Positions 1 through 6,684 of a DNA stretch of 16,593 bases are shown here, piece after piece. Position numbers and translations under genes: made by a program. The first letter of the stretch is position 1. Every line of letters begins with the position of its first letter. Source of the stretch: an uncultured Flavobacteriales bacterium. GTDB taxonomy: Bacteria > Bacteroidota > Bacteroidia > Flavobacteriales > Crocinitomicaceae. Location: positions 1-16,593 of the forward strand of contig CAMLDR010000092.1 in NCBI GenBank assembly GCA_946478775.1. Reading direction: 5' to 3'. A model generated the notes under the pieces. The model was not told the origin of the DNA, ran no database searches, and worked only from the letters and a program-made list of their open reading frames with translations.

Positions 1-1
1 G

Positions 2-967
2 GATTCCTTATTAGCCGATATGTCGCGGATCTGGACACCGGAAGAACTGATTGACCGGTTTATTTCTCCTCCTCTTTTTCAACCGGGAGCCTCCTGGTCT
101 TACTGTAATACCAACTATTTCCTCCTGGGAATGATCATTCGCGCAGCAACCGGAAATCCGTTCTATACAGAACTGCGTGATCGCTTCTTTGACCCTTTGG
201 GCCTGAACACCTTTGCAATTCCTGCTTTCGAACCCATGAACGCGCCTGTTGCACATTTGTGGCTGGATATAAGCGGAGATGGAGTTTTGGATGATGCCAA
301 CAGTTTTTACATGAGTTATCTGTCACTCAATTCCACTGCGGGAGCTGCCGGCGGCTACTTCTCCACCCCAACCGACTGCACCAAATGGATGAGAACATAT
401 ATGCGCGGAGATTTACTTTCACCGGCAATGATGGCAGAAACGAAAACAACCGTTAACGTGGGAGGAAATATCCAGCAATACGGATTGGGATTGATGCACA
501 AAACCAGCGGTTTCCTCGGGTATGAAGCCTATGGGCACGGAGGAGATCTGGCTTATCATGCTTCTTCCTGGTATTTTCCGGCGCTGGACCAGAGCATTAC
601 CGTTTTTACCAATGACAATAACAAGAACTCCTGGACTTTGATTCCGGTAGTGCGTGAGTTGTTGAGAACAGTTGTAAACAACCAGACAGCATCTTTGAAA
701 GAGCAGTTGATTGGCAGCATCCGGGTTAGTCCGGTTCCGTTCACAGACCAAATCACCATTTCCTGGGACAATCCCGCTTCCGAAGAAGTAACGATTACAC
801 TGGAAGATGCCCTGGGTCGTGAGGTAGATGTCCAAACGCAGCAAAATCAAACCGGCTCGCATTATGAAGCACAAATAAAAAACGTGGAAACACTTCCGGG
901 AGGCGTTTATTTTGTACGCATCTCCGGAAACAGCGGCTGGACAAAAACAGTGAAAGTATTAAAGTAA
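2..967 (+). CDS. Secreted serine hydrolase, beta-lactamase family, T9SS C-terminal domain (5'-truncated)
   Basis: The reading frame is open from base 2, so the N-terminus, including the SxxK nucleophile motif, lies outside the window. The ATG at 20 is internal. What remains fits the class C beta-lactamase/D-Ala-D-Ala carboxypeptidase-like family: a 'QPGASWSYCN' block with the second catalytic motif YCN (usually YSN) at bases 101-109, the 'YFLLGMIIRAATG' helix after it, and the third motif HGG (KTG equivalent) with its His at 536-538, followed by the typical 'FTNDN' strand. The last 75-80 residues, starting near 'IRVSPVPF' and ending 'GGVYFVRISG...KTVKVLK', form a T9SS type A sorting domain, so the protein is exported and probably surface-anchored or released. 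Substrate cannot be told: peptidase, esterase and beta-lactamase activities all occur in this family. The hydrolase and sorting-domain assignments are firm; the exact activity is unknown. Confidence 0.9.
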   Translation, partial: DSLLADMSRIWTPEELIDRFISPPLFQPGASWSYCNTNYFLLGMIIRAATGNPFYTELRDRFFDPLGLNTFAIPAFEPMNAPVAHLWLDISGDGVLDDANSFYMSYLSLNSTAGAAGGYFSTPTDCTKWMRTYMRGDLLSPAMMAETKTTVNVGGNIQQYGLGLMHKTSGFLGYEAYGHGGDLAYHASSWYFPALDQSITVFTNDNNKNSWTLIPVVRELLRTVVNNQTASLKEQLIGSIRVSPVPFTDQITISWDNPASEEVTITLEDALGREVDVQTQQNQTGSHYEAQIKNVETLPGGVYFVRISGNSGWTKTVKVLK

Positions 968-1120
968 TGAATGACGAAGATGTATTCTAAAAGAGCCTCC
1001 CTTCATTTACAGTTGCGCAAAAAAGAGAGATTTCGTGCCCTTGGCTTTGTGGCGGACGAATCTGAGAAAAGAACTGAAAAATAAGCGGCAAGAACAATTA
1101 GAATTCCTTGATTTACGAAG

Positions 1121-1160
1121 AAAACACCCTGCATTCTGAAAAGAGCGGGGTGTTTTTTTT
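1121..1160 (+). terminator. Intrinsic terminator downstream of the serine hydrolase
   Basis: AAAACACCC (1121-1129) pairs perfectly with GGGTGTTTT (1148-1156). Three further pairs, including one G-T wobble, extend it inward to a 12-bp stem with a 12-nt loop. A run of eight T's (1153-1160) follows. It lies 153 nt after the hydrolase stop, so it probably ends that transcript and insulates trmH. Confidence 0.85.
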
Positions 1161-1178
1161 ACACCCTGTTACCCATGG

Positions 1179-1211
1179 ATCAAGTATCGATCAAGCATAG
1201 GTCAAGTATGG
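1179..1211. repeat. Three tandem 11-bp repeats
   Basis: ATCAAGTATCG (1179-1189), ATCAAGCATAG (1190-1200) and GTCAAGTATGG (1201-1211) sit head to tail, with core (A/G)TCAAG(T/C)AT conserved in all three. The 11-bp period places each copy on the same helix face. They lie 134 bp before trmH. The function is unknown; protein binding sites or simple replication slippage are both possible. Confidence 0.7.
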
Positions 1212-1332
1212 TTAATGTATTAAACCATTATATTTTAAACATCTGGTAATAAAATTCAACATTTTAAATTTACGCTGCCAACTCACGAACAAAATTGGGA
1301 ATTAGGAATTCGACATTGGTAATTATAATAAC

Positions 1333-1340
1333 TAGTTTTG
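1333..1340 (+). promoter_or_regulatory. Bacteroidota -7 promoter element before trmH
   Basis: TAGTTTTG matches the TAnnTTTG consensus of the Bacteroidota housekeeping sigma factor. A TTG lies upstream, but at 14 nt it is closer than the usual spacing. The element ends only 4 nt before the ATG, so if it is used the mRNA would start at or next to the start codon (leaderless). No Shine-Dalgarno sequence is present, in keeping with that. Confidence 0.5.
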
Positions 1341-1344
1341 TGCC

Positions 1345-2013
1345 ATGAAAAACGAATTGCTCCAGGCTTTTTACCAATTGATCCCGGAAGTCAAAGGACA
1401 GATGTTCGATGAAGTAGCTTCCAAACGCACGCGCTATTTAACCGTTCTTTTAGAGGAGATCTTCCAGGAACACAATGCCAGTGCCGTTCTCAGAAGCTGT
1501 GACTGCTTCGGCATACAGGAATTGCATGTAATTGAAAGCAAGAACCAATACAAAGTGCAGCGCGATATTGCCCGTGGTGCCGGAAGATGGGTCGACCTGT
1601 ACAATTACAATGAGGGACCGGCTCCTTTGCTGGATGCGGTGTCGAAATTGAAATCACAAGGATATAAAATAGCTGCTCTGACTCCAGATGCAGAACTTTC
1701 TATTTTCGATTTACCACTGGATCAGCCGGTTGCACTTTCCTTCGGAACGGAATGGGAAGGGATATCTGATGAGATCCGGGAAATAGCAGACTACAAAGTT
1801 GCCATCCCGATGGTTGGGTTTACGGAAAGTTTCAACGTTTCCGTTTCCGTTGCATTGACTTTACAGGCCTTAAGACAGCGTTTGATCGAATCGGATCTGG
1901 ATTGGGAATTGAATGAAGATGACCAAACCGACATCAAGTTGAAATGGTGTCAGCGCTATATGCGTAACGGTGACGTGGTCAGAAGAGAATTGGAAAAACG
2001 GCTTCAAGGTTGA
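1345..2013 (+). CDS. trmH: tRNA (guanosine-18-2'-O)-methyltransferase, TrmH/SpoU family
   Basis: A 222-residue SPOUT-fold enzyme that transfers methyl from S-adenosylmethionine to the 2'-OH of a tRNA guanosine, most likely G18 in the D-loop. All three SpoU motifs are visible. Motif 1 is 'NASAVLRSCDCFG' (residues 44-56) with the conserved Asn44 and catalytic-type Arg50. Motif 2 is 'GTEWEG' (134-139). Motif 3 is 'IPMVGFTESFNVSVSVAL' (154-171), which forms the trefoil-knot cofactor site. The C-terminal helix 'KLKWCQRYMRNGD...' resembles the TrmH-specific extension, and the length is close to E. coli TrmH (229), which favours TrmH over the longer RlmB/TrmJ types. The start has no SD but is preceded by a promoter-like element. 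It is a single gene, flanked by a terminator upstream and an inverted repeat that begins at its stop codon. The family is certain; Gm18 specificity is inferred. Confidence 0.9.
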   Translation: MKNELLQAFYQLIPEVKGQMFDEVASKRTRYLTVLLEEIFQEHNASAVLRSCDCFGIQELHVIESKNQYKVQRDIARGAGRWVDLYNYNEGPAPLLDAVSKLKSQGYKIAALTPDAELSIFDLPLDQPVALSFGTEWEGISDEIREIADYKVAIPMVGFTESFNVSVSVALTLQALRQRLIESDLDWELNEDDQTDIKLKWCQRYMRNGDVVRRELEKRLQG

Positions 2014-2091
2014 CTTCGACTTCGCTCAGTCACCTTATAGAGCTTATTTTAGAAGTCGTTCCTGAAAAAGTACACTGAGCGAAGTCGAAGT
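2013..2091. repeat. REP/BIME-like palindromic unit: 18-bp perfect inverted repeat
   Basis: ACTTCGACTTCGCTCAGT (2013-2030) is exactly reverse-complemented by ACTGAGCGAAGTCGAAGT (2074-2091), with a 43-nt spacer. The left arm starts on the last base of the trmH stop codon. The CTTCGACTTCGCTCAGTG word is, to my recollection, a recurring intergenic element in Bacteroidota genomes, so this is probably a dispersed REP-type pair rather than a gene-specific site. Folded as RNA it could also protect or end the trmH transcript, since T-rich sequence follows (2098-2112). Confidence 0.75.
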
Positions 2092-2135
2092 GTGAACTTT
2101 TTGAACTTTTTTACCTCGTAAGTCAAAGAGAACGT

Positions 2136-2143
2136 TATATTTG
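2136..2143 (+). promoter_or_regulatory. Bacteroidota -7 promoter element before the THX gene
   Basis: TATATTTG matches TAnnTTTG exactly. It lies 38 nt before the ATG at 2182, giving a short leader of about 30 nt that is A-rich ('AAAAAAAACAGAAAAACAA') just before the start. That is typical of strong Bacteroidota genes, which use A-rich leaders in place of SD sites. No clear -33 TTG is seen. Confidence 0.55.
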
Positions 2144-2181
2144 TATGACTTTTCGAACTCAAAAAAAACAGAAAAACAATT

Positions 2182-2439
2182 ATGGGAAAAGGTGATATCA
2201 AGACTGCAAAAGGAAAACGTACAAACGGATCCTATGGTAATTCGCGCAAAAGAAAAACAACTGCAACGGTTAAACCAGCAGCTGTAAAGAAAGCAACTGC
2301 TACGGCAGATGAGAAAAAAGTAGCAGCTAAGAAACCTGCTGTTAAAAAAGAAACTGCAGCGAAACCGGCAGCTGAGAAAAAACCTGCTGCTGCTAAAAAA
2401 CCGGCTGCTGCAAAACCAGCGAAAAAAACTGAAGAATAA
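2182..2439 (+). CDS. 30S ribosomal protein THX with long Lys/Ala/Pro-rich C-terminal extension
   Basis: The first 25 residues, 'MGKGDIKTAKGKRTNGSYG' followed by NSRKRK, match the bTHX pattern MGKGDxxTxxGKxxxGxYGxxRxRK known from Thermus, where the small peptide (about 26 residues) sits in the head of the 30S subunit. Here the protein continues for 60 more residues made almost only of Lys, Ala, Pro, Thr, Val and Glu in AAKKPA-like units, resembling the C-terminal tail of histone H1 and of bacterial H1-like proteins. The whole chain is strongly basic and probably disordered beyond residue 25. It has its own promoter-like element and a terminator, so it is a single-gene unit. It could be a true ribosomal protein with an RNA-binding tail or a DNA/RNA-binding protein that has reused the THX head; the THX head is clear, the role of the tail is not. 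The repetitive tail also makes long false frames on the other strand. Confidence 0.8.
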   Translation: MGKGDIKTAKGKRTNGSYGNSRKRKTTATVKPAAVKKATATADEKKVAAKKPAVKKETAAKPAAEKKPAAAKKPAAAKPAKKTEE

Positions 2440-2465
2440 TCGAATGAATAATCCTTCAACATATT

Positions 2466-2496
2466 AAAAGCTCTGCCACTTGGCGGGGCTTTTTTT
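2466..2496 (+). terminator. Intrinsic terminator after the THX gene
   Basis: AAAAGCTCTGCC (2466-2477) pairs along its full 12 nt with GGCGGGGCTTTT (2482-2493), including two G-T wobbles, around a 4-nt loop, and the T run continues to 2496. A textbook terminator 27 nt after the stop codon. Confidence 0.9.
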
Positions 2497-2585
2497 GTGA
2501 AATATTTTAATGCAAAACACTTCTCTATTCGTTCAAAAATCTCGAAATTTGTGTACTTCCAAATTAGAGAGCAAAAAATCATCAA

Positions 2586-3656
2586 ATGAAAAAACACAAC
2601 TTTGGCGCAGGACCATGTATTCTTCCGCAAGACGTATTTAAAAAAGCTTCCGAGGCCGTATTGGATTTCAATGGTCTGTCCATTCTTGAAGTTTCACACA
2701 GAAGCAAAGATTATGAGGCTGTAATGCACGATGCCCGTGAATTGGTAAAGAAAGCTTTGAATATTTCTGACGATTACGAGGTGCTTTATCTGCAAGGCGG
2801 TGCAACACTTGGTTTTACAATCGCAGCGCTGAATATGATGCGTTCTACAAAGAAAGCAGGATACATCAATACCGGTACATGGGCTTCAGGAGCAATCAAA
2901 GAAGCGAAAAAAGTGGGTATCGATGTGAATGTGTTTGCTTCTTCCGAGGACAAGAACTTCAACTACATCCCGAAAAATCTTCAAATACCTGCAGACGCTG
3001 ATTATATTCATTTCACATCGAACAATACGATCTTCGGAACACAATTCAAGGAGTTCCCGAAAACGGATTTGCCTTTGGTGTGCGATATGTCTTCCGATAT
3101 TTTCTCCAAAGAGATCAACGTTTCTGATTTCGACATGATCTATGCCGGAGCTCAGAAAAACTTAGGTCCTGCCGGAGCAACACTATACATTGTAAAGAAA
3201 GACGTGCTTGGAAAATCAACTTCTCCATTCATGCCCAGCTACCTGGATTTGAAAGTACATGCGGAAAAAGATTCCATGTACAATACTCCTCCCGTGTTTT
3301 CAGTTTACGTTGCGATGTTGAACCTGCAGGATTTGATGGCAAACGGCGGAGTTTCAAAAATGGGGTTGAAAAATCAGGCAAAAGCAAAACTAATTTATTC
3401 TGCAATTGATGACAATCCCCTTTTTAAAGGAACTGCAGCTGTAGAAGACCGTTCGGAAATGAATGTCAACTTCTTATTGACAAATGAGGCATTGAAAGAC
3501 GAGTTCGATGCAGCCTGGAAAGCAGCCGGAATTATCGGATTAAACGGACACAGAAGTGTTGGAGGTTACAGAGCTTCCATGTACAATGCACTTGAATTGG
3601 AAAGCGTTCAGATATTGGTAGATGTAATGAACGATTTCTCTAAAAAACACGGATAG
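2586..3656 (+). CDS. serC: Phosphoserine aminotransferase (PSAT)
   Basis: A 356-residue fold-type I PLP enzyme that makes O-phospho-L-serine from 3-phosphohydroxypyruvate and glutamate, the second step of serine synthesis; SerC can also act on the related substrate in the DXP-dependent PLP pathway. The N-terminus 'NFGAGPCILP' is the family signature, 'SHRSKDY' (37-43) contains the substrate-phosphate-binding His-Arg, 'GGATLGF' (71-77) is the PLP phosphate loop, and 'YAGAQKNLGPAG' (186-197) carries the Schiff-base Lys191. The C-terminal 'GHRSVGGYRASMYNA' block is also diagnostic. Length is normal. The start is fixed by the signature beginning at residue 5. A near-consensus -7 element (GAAATTTG, 2544-2551) suggests its own promoter. 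It lies 147 nt before serA on the same strand. Cytoplasmic. Confidence 0.97.
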   Translation: MKKHNFGAGPCILPQDVFKKASEAVLDFNGLSILEVSHRSKDYEAVMHDARELVKKALNISDDYEVLYLQGGATLGFTIAALNMMRSTKKAGYINTGTWASGAIKEAKKVGIDVNVFASSEDKNFNYIPKNLQIPADADYIHFTSNNTIFGTQFKEFPKTDLPLVCDMSSDIFSKEINVSDFDMIYAGAQKNLGPAGATLYIVKKDVLGKSTSPFMPSYLDLKVHAEKDSMYNTPPVFSVYVAMLNLQDLMANGGVSKMGLKNQAKAKLIYSAIDDNPLFKGTAAVEDRSEMNVNFLLTNEALKDEFDAAWKAAGIIGLNGHRSVGGYRASMYNALELESVQILVDVMNDFSKKHG

Positions 3657-3665
3657 AAAAGGTTC

Positions 3666-3698
3666 AAACCGAAAGCAGACTTTCAGTCGCTTTGGTTT
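3666..3698 (+). terminator. Hairpin between serC and serA (possible attenuator/weak terminator)
   Basis: AAACC-g-AAAGC-a-GACT (3666-3680) pairs with AGTC-GCTTT-GGTTT (3684... to 3698) around a 3-nt TTC loop, leaving only two single-base bulges. No strong T run follows, so it may be an RNA-stability or partial-termination hairpin that lets some serC transcription reach serA rather than a full terminator. Confidence 0.45.
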
Positions 3699-3720
3699 AA
3701 AAGGTGTTTAAGGAAATTTA

Positions 3721-3743
3721 TATTGAACTATTGAACTATTGAC
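3721..3743. repeat. Tandem 8-bp repeat TATTGAAC
   Basis: TATTGAAC occurs twice directly adjacent (3721-3728, 3729-3736), followed by a partial third copy TATTGAC (3737-3743). It lies in the serC-serA gap and may be simple slippage or part of the serA promoter region; TTG trinucleotides here could serve as -33 elements. Confidence 0.5.
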
Positions 3744-3803
3744 AATCGGTCTCAAGTGAAAAATGAATGGTTTAGAAACTCGCGATAAATTGAAATAATA
3801 ATT

Positions 3804-4769
3804 ATGAAGATACTAGCAAACGACGGAATCTCCAACGAAGGAAAAGCTGCGCTTGAAAAAGCCGGATATACCGTTATTACAGATAAAGTAAACCAGGAAG
3901 ACCTGATTGATTATGTCAACGCGAACAACATTGAGATTATCCTTGTCAGAAGTGCTACAACGATCCGTCAGGTGGTTGTGGATGCTTGTCCGGGATTGAA
4001 ATTATTGGGACGTGGTGGTGTTGGAATGGACAATATCGACGTAGCTTATGCGCGTGAAAAAGGATTGACGGTCATCAATACACCGGCTTCTTCTTCGCAA
4101 TCCGTTGCGGAATTGGTAATGGGACATTTGTTTGCGGGAGCACGGTCACTGCATGACTCGTTCAAGCAAATGAAAACAGGAGATTTTTCCGCTTTGAAAA
4201 AGAAATACGGAAAAGGGATTGAACTACGTGGAAAAACCATCGCTATTATTGGTTTCGGGCGCATCGGGCAGTCTTTGGCAAGTTATGCTTTGGGTTGTGG
4301 CATGAAAGTCATTGCTGTGAACAGTCACGAAATCAACACGGAAGTTTCCATGGAAATTCACGGGTTGGGAACCATTAAAGTTCCGGTACAATCCACGAAT
4401 GATCTTCATTTTGCACTGGCGCAGTCAGATTTTATTTCGTTACACATCCCTAAACAGGCAGACGGTTCGGCAGTGATTCAAAAAGCAGAATTTGACTTAA
4501 TGAAAAAAGGTGTAGTATTGGTAAATGCAGCACGCGGCGGTGTGGTGAACGAATCAGACCTGTTGGAGGCAATTGCCGAAGGCAAAGTAGCTTATGCCGG
4601 ATTGGATGTATTTGAAAACGAACCGAATCCGCGGGCAGACTTACTGAACAATGAAAAAATTGGAACAACACCACATATCGGAGCGGCAACAAATGAAGCT
4701 CAGGATCGCATTGGTCTGGAATTAGCAGATCTGATTATTAAACAGTTTGGAGTTCAGGTTCCTGCTTAA
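3804..4769 (+). CDS. serA: D-3-phosphoglycerate dehydrogenase (short form, no ACT domain)
   Basis: A 321-residue member of the D-2-hydroxyacid dehydrogenase family that oxidises 3-phosphoglycerate to 3-phosphohydroxypyruvate with NAD+, the committed step of serine synthesis. The Rossmann motif GFGRIG is at residues 150-155. The catalytic set is visible: Arg244 in 'NAARGG', Glu273 in 'FENEP' and His291 in 'PHIGAATNEAQ'. 'GRGGVGMDNID' (69-79) is the substrate-domain hinge seen in phosphoglycerate dehydrogenases. The protein ends just after the catalytic domain, so the regulatory ACT/ASB domains that give serine feedback in E. coli SerA are absent, and control must work differently. It heads a tight block with DUF1015 14 nt downstream. 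The neighbouring serC makes the SerA call much safer than for a lone 2-hydroxyacid dehydrogenase. Cytoplasmic. Confidence 0.93.
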   Translation: MKILANDGISNEGKAALEKAGYTVITDKVNQEDLIDYVNANNIEIILVRSATTIRQVVVDACPGLKLLGRGGVGMDNIDVAYAREKGLTVINTPASSSQSVAELVMGHLFAGARSLHDSFKQMKTGDFSALKKKYGKGIELRGKTIAIIGFGRIGQSLASYALGCGMKVIAVNSHEINTEVSMEIHGLGTIKVPVQSTNDLHFALAQSDFISLHIPKQADGSAVIQKAEFDLMKKGVVLVNAARGGVVNESDLLEAIAEGKVAYAGLDVFENEPNPRADLLNNEKIGTTPHIGAATNEAQDRIGLELADLIIKQFGVQVPA

Positions 4770-4783
4770 GTCATTTCAAATAA

Positions 4784-6019
4784 ATGTCTCTAATACACCC
4801 CTTTAAGGCAATTCGTCCAACGAGAGATAAAGCCCAATTGGTTTCAACAAGACCTTTGGCTGCTTATCGCAAACACATTCTGCGTGCTAAGCTGGACGAA
4901 AATCCTTATACTTTTCTGCACATCATTCATCCGGAAGGCGACAAAGAACACCAATCGAAAGCAAATTCCGTGGAGCGCTTTGAAGCAGTAAAAGAACGCT
5001 ACGACTCGTTTATTGACCAGGGAATCCTCATACAGGAACAGGAAAAATCTTTTTACATTTACAGGCAGACAAAAGGAACACACCAGTTTACAGGCGTCAT
5101 TGCGGGAGTCAGCGTAGAAGAATACAAAAACGATCTGATCAAGAAACACGAAGCTACCATTACTTCCCGCGAATCGATGTTCACCAATTACCTGAACATC
5201 ACCGGCTTCAATGCAGAACCCGTTCTTTTGGCTCACAAGCATTTACCGGAACTGGATAAATACCTGGAAAAAGTCACGAAAGAACGACCGGAATACGAAT
5301 TCTCCACAACCGATAAGATCAAACACGAATTGTGGGTGATCAATGCAGGAAAAGACGCTAAACTGATCTCAATCTATGCATCCTTGAAGGAACTCTACAT
5401 TGCGGATGGCCACCATCGTTCCGCCTCCTCTGCCCGGCTGAAGGATACCATTGTCAAAAACAAACAGCCGCAGTTTCCCAATCATGATTTCTTTCTGGCT
5501 TACCTGATCGATGAACAAAAACTGGAAATCCTGGAATTCCAGCGCCTGGTGAAACACCTCAATGGATTAACATCTGTAGATTTTCTCAAAGCTTGCTCAG
5601 AGCATTTTACGATTGAAGAACTAAAGAAAGCCCGCAGACCGCTTGAACGACATGAAATTGTTTGTTTACTGGGGAGAGAAGCTTACTCCTTCAAAGCAAA
5701 AGAAGCCGTAACAGCGGTAGAAGATGTAGTAAAACAATTGGATGCTCAAATTCTGACAGACTACATCCTGCATCCCATCCTGGGAATTGAAGACCTGAAA
5801 ACGAGTAAGGACATTGATTTTATTCCGGGAACCAGAGAATTAAAGAAAGTGGTGGACCTGGTAAAAAAAGAAGACTTCAAAGTTGGTTTTTTACTGTATC
5901 CCGCATCCATTAATGAAGTGAAAGAAGTTGCCGATAAAGGCGGAATTATGCCTCCGAAATCGACCTGGGTGGAACCCAAAATGCGCAGCGGATTGACAAT
6001 CTACAATATCAACGAATAA
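4784..6019 (+). CDS. DUF1015 family protein, candidate serine-metabolism enzyme
   Basis: A 411-residue soluble protein without signal peptide or membrane segment. It matches the DUF1015 family: 'HPFKAIRPTRDKAQLVSTRPL' (5-25) at the N-terminus, an N-terminal 'NPYTFLHIIHPE' block, and the central 'YIADGHHRSASSARL' with D208-G-H-H-R212. The family has no settled biochemical role. The DGHHR motif recalls the DGH/R-type phosphate-handling motifs of the ParB/sulfiredoxin fold used by free-serine kinases (archaeal SerK, staphylococcal SbnI). It lies 14 nt after serA and 2 nt before yggS, so it is almost certainly cotranscribed with them. No serB is visible in the window. A role in serine or phosphoserine conversion is therefore an inference from motif and context. 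Family assignment is strong; function is open. Confidence 0.85.
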   Translation: MSLIHPFKAIRPTRDKAQLVSTRPLAAYRKHILRAKLDENPYTFLHIIHPEGDKEHQSKANSVERFEAVKERYDSFIDQGILIQEQEKSFYIYRQTKGTHQFTGVIAGVSVEEYKNDLIKKHEATITSRESMFTNYLNITGFNAEPVLLAHKHLPELDKYLEKVTKERPEYEFSTTDKIKHELWVINAGKDAKLISIYASLKELYIADGHHRSASSARLKDTIVKNKQPQFPNHDFFLAYLIDEQKLEILEFQRLVKHLNGLTSVDFLKACSEHFTIEELKKARRPLERHEIVCLLGREAYSFKAKEAVTAVEDVVKQLDAQILTDYILHPILGIEDLKTSKDIDFIPGTRELKKVVDLVKKEDFKVGFLLYPASINEVKEVADKGGIMPPKSTWVEPKMRSGLTIYNINE

Positions 6020-6021
6020 AT

Positions 6022-6684
6022 ATGTCTTTAGCAGATAATATTCACTCCTTGAAGGCGGAAATCCCGGAAAATGTAGTTCTGGTAGCCGTTTCAAAAACAA
6101 AACCTGCCACGCTCGTTCAGGAAGCTTATGATGCCGGACAGCGTATTTTTGGTGAAAATAAAGTACAGGAACTCGTAGATAAATGGGAACTGCTTCCAAA
6201 AGATATCGAATGGCACCTGATTGGCCATTTGCAAACCAATAAAGTCAAATACATCGCCCCTTTTGTTTCTCTGATCCATTCGGTCGACAGCTTTAAACTG
6301 CTGCAGGAAATCAACAAACAGGGAGAGAAAAATAACCGTGTAATCCCCTGTTTACTCCAGTTCCATATTGCACAGGAAGAAACCAAGTTTGGGCTTTCAT
6401 TCGAAGAAGCTGAAGAAATTCTGCAAAGCAGGGAATTCGTTGAAATGGACCACGTTTCCATTGTCGGTTTAATGGGGATGGCCAGTTTCGTGGAAGATGA
6501 GGAACAGGTTCGTGATGAATTCCGGAACCTGCATAATTATTTCCTGATCCTAAAAAGCAATTATTTCAAGTACAACCCGGATTTCAAAGTGATTTCTATG
6601 GGAATGAGCGGCGATTACAAACTGGCTATCGAAGAAGGAAGTACGATGATCCGCGTTGGAAGTTCATTATTTGGCGGCAGATGA
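6022..6684 (+). CDS. yggS: YggS/PLPBP family pyridoxal phosphate homeostasis protein
   Basis: A 220-residue single-domain protein with the alanine-racemase-like TIM barrel that binds PLP but has no known catalytic activity; family members buffer free PLP and affect amino-acid pools. The PLP lysine is Lys25 in 'VAVSKTKP' (equivalent to Lys36 of E. coli YggS). Other family blocks are 'DAGQRIFGENKVQEL', 'EWHLIGHLQTNKVKY', 'IHSVDS' and the C-terminal 'MGMSGDYKLAIEEGSTMIRVGSSLFG' that binds the cofactor phosphate. The length is slightly below that of E. coli YggS (234) and the protein appears complete. It starts 2 nt after the DUF1015 stop and its own stop overlaps the next gene's start (ATGA). 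Its place beside serC (PLP-dependent) and serA fits a link between PLP supply and serine synthesis. Cytoplasmic. Confidence 0.93.
   Translation: MSLADNIHSLKAEIPENVVLVAVSKTKPATLVQEAYDAGQRIFGENKVQELVDKWELLPKDIEWHLIGHLQTNKVKYIAPFVSLIHSVDSFKLLQEINKQGEKNNRVIPCLLQFHIAQEETKFGLSFEEAEEILQSREFVEMDHVSIVGLMGMASFVEDEEQVRDEFRNLHNYFLILKSNYFKYNPDFKVISMGMSGDYKLAIEEGSTMIRVGSSLFGGR

Larger units (their letters stand above)
968..1344. other. Non-coding gap of 377 nt
   Basis: I see no gene here. It holds an imperfect inverted repeat (1016-1025 with 1045-1054, 8 of 10 bases pairing), a strong intrinsic terminator (1121-1160), three tandem 11-bp units (1179-1211), an AT-rich stretch, and a promoter-like element just before trmH. 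The segment around 1011-1060 reads like the 'TTTGCG...TTGGC...TTTG' interspersed non-coding repeats I associate with Bacteroidota genomes; that resemblance is from memory and weak. Confidence 0.6.

Noticed and set aside
419..874. 151-codon minus-strand frame inside the serine hydrolase
   Set aside because: It lies wholly inside a gene with clear family motifs and shows no recognisable domain.
2270..2430. Repeated GCTGCTAAAAAACC-like units resembling a short repeat array
   Set aside because: The repetition follows from Lys-Pro-Ala codons in one reading frame; there are no constant repeats with unique spacers, so it is not a CRISPR array.
2232..2630. 132-codon minus-strand frame over the THX gene
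   Set aside because: Its Ala/Phe-rich sequence is the reverse complement of the Lys/Ala-rich THX tail, and it crosses a clear terminator and the serC start.
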